This document shows positions 4,430 to 5,517 of a DNA stretch of 5,517 nt, one piece after another; the stretch's first letter is position 1, and each line of letters opens with the position of its first letter. Position numbers and translations under genes: made by a program. The stretch is taken from assembly GCA_029932035.1 (NCBI GenBank), contig JAOZQV010000264.1:1-5517 (forward strand). The letters are read 5' to 3'. The notes below the pieces were generated by a model, which saw only the letters and a list, made by a program, of their open reading frames with translations, was not told the DNA's origin and made no database searches. This stretch comes from Deltaproteobacteria bacterium. Lineage in GTDB: Bacteria > Desulfobacterota > DSM-4660 > Desulfatiglandales > Desulfatiglandaceae.

Positions 4430-4777
4430 ATGAAAAAAGTAGCTCTGTTTGCCTTTAACGGCGAACTTATGTGTTTTGTACATGTGCTGTTGAATGCCCT
4501 TGAAATGAAAGATAAGGGGTACGAAGTCAAGATCGTAATAGAAGGATCGGCCACCAAGCTGGTTCCGGAACTGGCCAAAGAGGGAACCCCCATGTCTCCG
4601 CTTTACAAAAAGGCAAAAGACCTTGGTCTGATTGATGGCGTCTGTAAGGCATGTTCCAACAAGATGGGTGTACTTGAGGAAATAAAGACAGAGGGCCTGA
4701 GGCTGTTGGATGAAATGACCGGCCACCCCAGCATGGTCCGATATCGAGAGGAAGGTTTTGATATAATCACATTTTAG
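4430..4777 (+). CDS. DsrE-family sulfur-carrier-like protein
   Basis: This 115-residue soluble protein has the alpha/beta fold pattern of DsrE/TusD-like proteins: strand 1 (residues 2-9, KKVALFAF), helix 1 (about 15-28), strand 2 (32-38, EVKIVIE), a helix near 41-51, then a loop and Cys72-Lys-Ala-Cys75 after IDGV, near where DsrE and TusD carry their sulfur-binding cysteine. Cys15 is a third cysteine. The C-terminal HPSMVRYREEGFDIITF motif is characteristic of this small single-gene DsrE subgroup. DsrE-type proteins typically carry persulfide sulfur on a cysteine and hand it to partners. The CxxC pair could bind sulfane sulfur or form a disulfide. Direct adjacency to an ETHE1-type MBL gene supports a role in sulfur transfer, but the partner is unknown. 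It is not part of a dsrEFH or tusBCD set here. Confidence 0.87.
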   Translation: MKKVALFAFNGELMCFVHVLLNALEMKDKGYEVKIVIEGSATKLVPELAKEGTPMSPLYKKAKDLGLIDGVCKACSNKMGVLEEIKTEGLRLLDEMTGHPSMVRYREEGFDIITF

Positions 4778-4807
4778 TTTCATACTCTACTTAAGGAGAA
4801 GATCGTT

Positions 4808-5517
4808 ATGTACTTTAAACAGATTGTTGTGGAAGGGATGGGTTGTCTGTCATATGTCGTAGGATGCCCCCAGGCAAAGGTCGCCTGTGTCGTGGACCCT
4901 AAAAGGGATGTGCAGGATTATATCGATATTGCCAGGGAACAGGGAATGAAGATCACGCATATTTTTGAGACACATCTCCATGCTGACCATGTGAGCGGCA
5001 ATATGGAACTGCGGTCCAGAACAGGGGCCGACATTTATCTGTTCGATGGCTCCCCGGCCCAGTTTGATTTCAAACCGGTCAAGGACGGAGACAACTTCGA
5101 GTTCGGAAAAGTCAAAATGGAGATTCTCAAAACTCCCGGCCACACGCCACATTCCCTATCCATTCTAATCTCAGACACGGCGAGAAGCGATGAGCCGTGG
5201 ATGGTCCTCACCGGTGACTGTCTTTTTATAGGTGATGTCGGCCGGCCTGATCTTGCGGGCGCTGAGATGCTGGAAGAACAGGTCAATAATCTCTATGACT
5301 CACTTCATAACAAAATAGAGAAACTCAATGATAGTATCGAGGTATTTCCCTCCCATGGAGAGGGTTCACTCTGCGGAAAGGGGATGAGTCCAAAGTCCAG
5401 CTCGACTATCGGATATGAGATACGGAGCAATCGCGTTCTCAGCCTATCAAGAAAGGAATTCCAGGAAGAGTTTACGCATGGTTTTCCGGAAAGGCCAAAG
5501 AGCTTTTCCCATATTAT
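4808..5517 (+). CDS. MBL-fold hydrolase, ETHE1/persulfide dioxygenase-like (3' partial)
   Basis: The frame opens at ATG 4808, with AAGGAG (4793-4798) nine bases upstream, and runs through the right edge, giving 236 residues. It carries the metallo-beta-lactamase signature THLHADH (55-61), PGHTPHS (110-116, metal ligand His112), TGDCLFIGDVGRPDL (135-149, ligand Asp137) and PSHGEGSLCGKGM (181-193, His183). By analogy with ETHE1, the mononuclear iron ligands would be His56, His112 and Asp137. GDCLFIGDVGRPDL and GSLCGKGM are characteristic of this branch and separate it from glyoxalase II and beta-lactamases. The segment after about 194 (SSSTIGYEIRSNR) is typical of members followed by one or two rhodanese domains, so the missing part probably holds them. 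Persulfide dioxygenases oxidise glutathione persulfide with O2; in an anaerobe the reaction may differ. It lies 30 bp after the DsrE gene, in the same operon. Confidence 0.9.
   Translation, partial: MYFKQIVVEGMGCLSYVVGCPQAKVACVVDPKRDVQDYIDIAREQGMKITHIFETHLHADHVSGNMELRSRTGADIYLFDGSPAQFDFKPVKDGDNFEFGKVKMEILKTPGHTPHSLSILISDTARSDEPWMVLTGDCLFIGDVGRPDLAGAEMLEEQVNNLYDSLHNKIEKLNDSIEVFPSHGEGSLCGKGMSPKSSSTIGYEIRSNRVLSLSRKEFQEEFTHGFPERPKSFSHI

Overview
The window reads as a chromosomal segment of an anaerobic, sulfur-metabolising bacterium, most likely a Desulfobacterota (deltaproteobacterial) sulfate reducer or relative. The evidence is the gene content: a multihaem c-type cytochrome fused to HEAT/TPR repeats, a rubredoxin-first 'reverse' rubrerythrin (NADH peroxidase), a DVU0772-family protein, a DsrE-family sulfur-carrier-like protein and an ETHE1-type MBL hydrolase. 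This assignment comes from family knowledge and was not checked by a search. All recognised genes lie on the + strand, and both terminal genes are cut by the window edges.

Region 1 (1-2162) holds the C-terminal 436 residues of the multihaem/HEAT/TPR cytochrome, then an MscS-type mechanosensitive channel 23 bp downstream, probably co-transcribed. The reading frame of the cytochrome is open to base 1, so its start lies outside the window.

Region 2 (2163-2771) is a 609-bp gap with no convincing gene but strong regulatory structure. It has two near-identical palindromes (GAGACA-N4/5-TGTCTC), a third TGTCTCA-N10-TGAGACA site, a perfect IHF consensus on the minus strand, and a near-perfect sigma-54 promoter (TGGCAC-N5-CTGC). 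The order palindrome, IHF site, -24/-12 promoter is the textbook layout of an enhancer-activated sigma-54 promoter.

Region 3 (2772-3553) is the apparent target: a 67-residue protein of unknown function and, 32 bp later, the reverse rubrerythrin, which is likely a peroxide-reducing enzyme.

Region 4 (3554-3858) is a 305-bp gap with repeat remnants: two 27-28 bp tandem copies, a REP-like hairpin, and five heptads of TTCGATG type. The heptad sequence also occurs in reverse complement inside the tandem repeats.

Region 5 (3859-5517) is a tightly spaced four-gene run: DVU0772-family protein, 56-residue winged-helix protein, DsrE-family protein with CxxC, and an ETHE1/persulfide-dioxygenase-like MBL protein cut by the right edge. 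Together they suggest a small module for sensing or handling sulfane sulfur; the functional link is inference from co-location.
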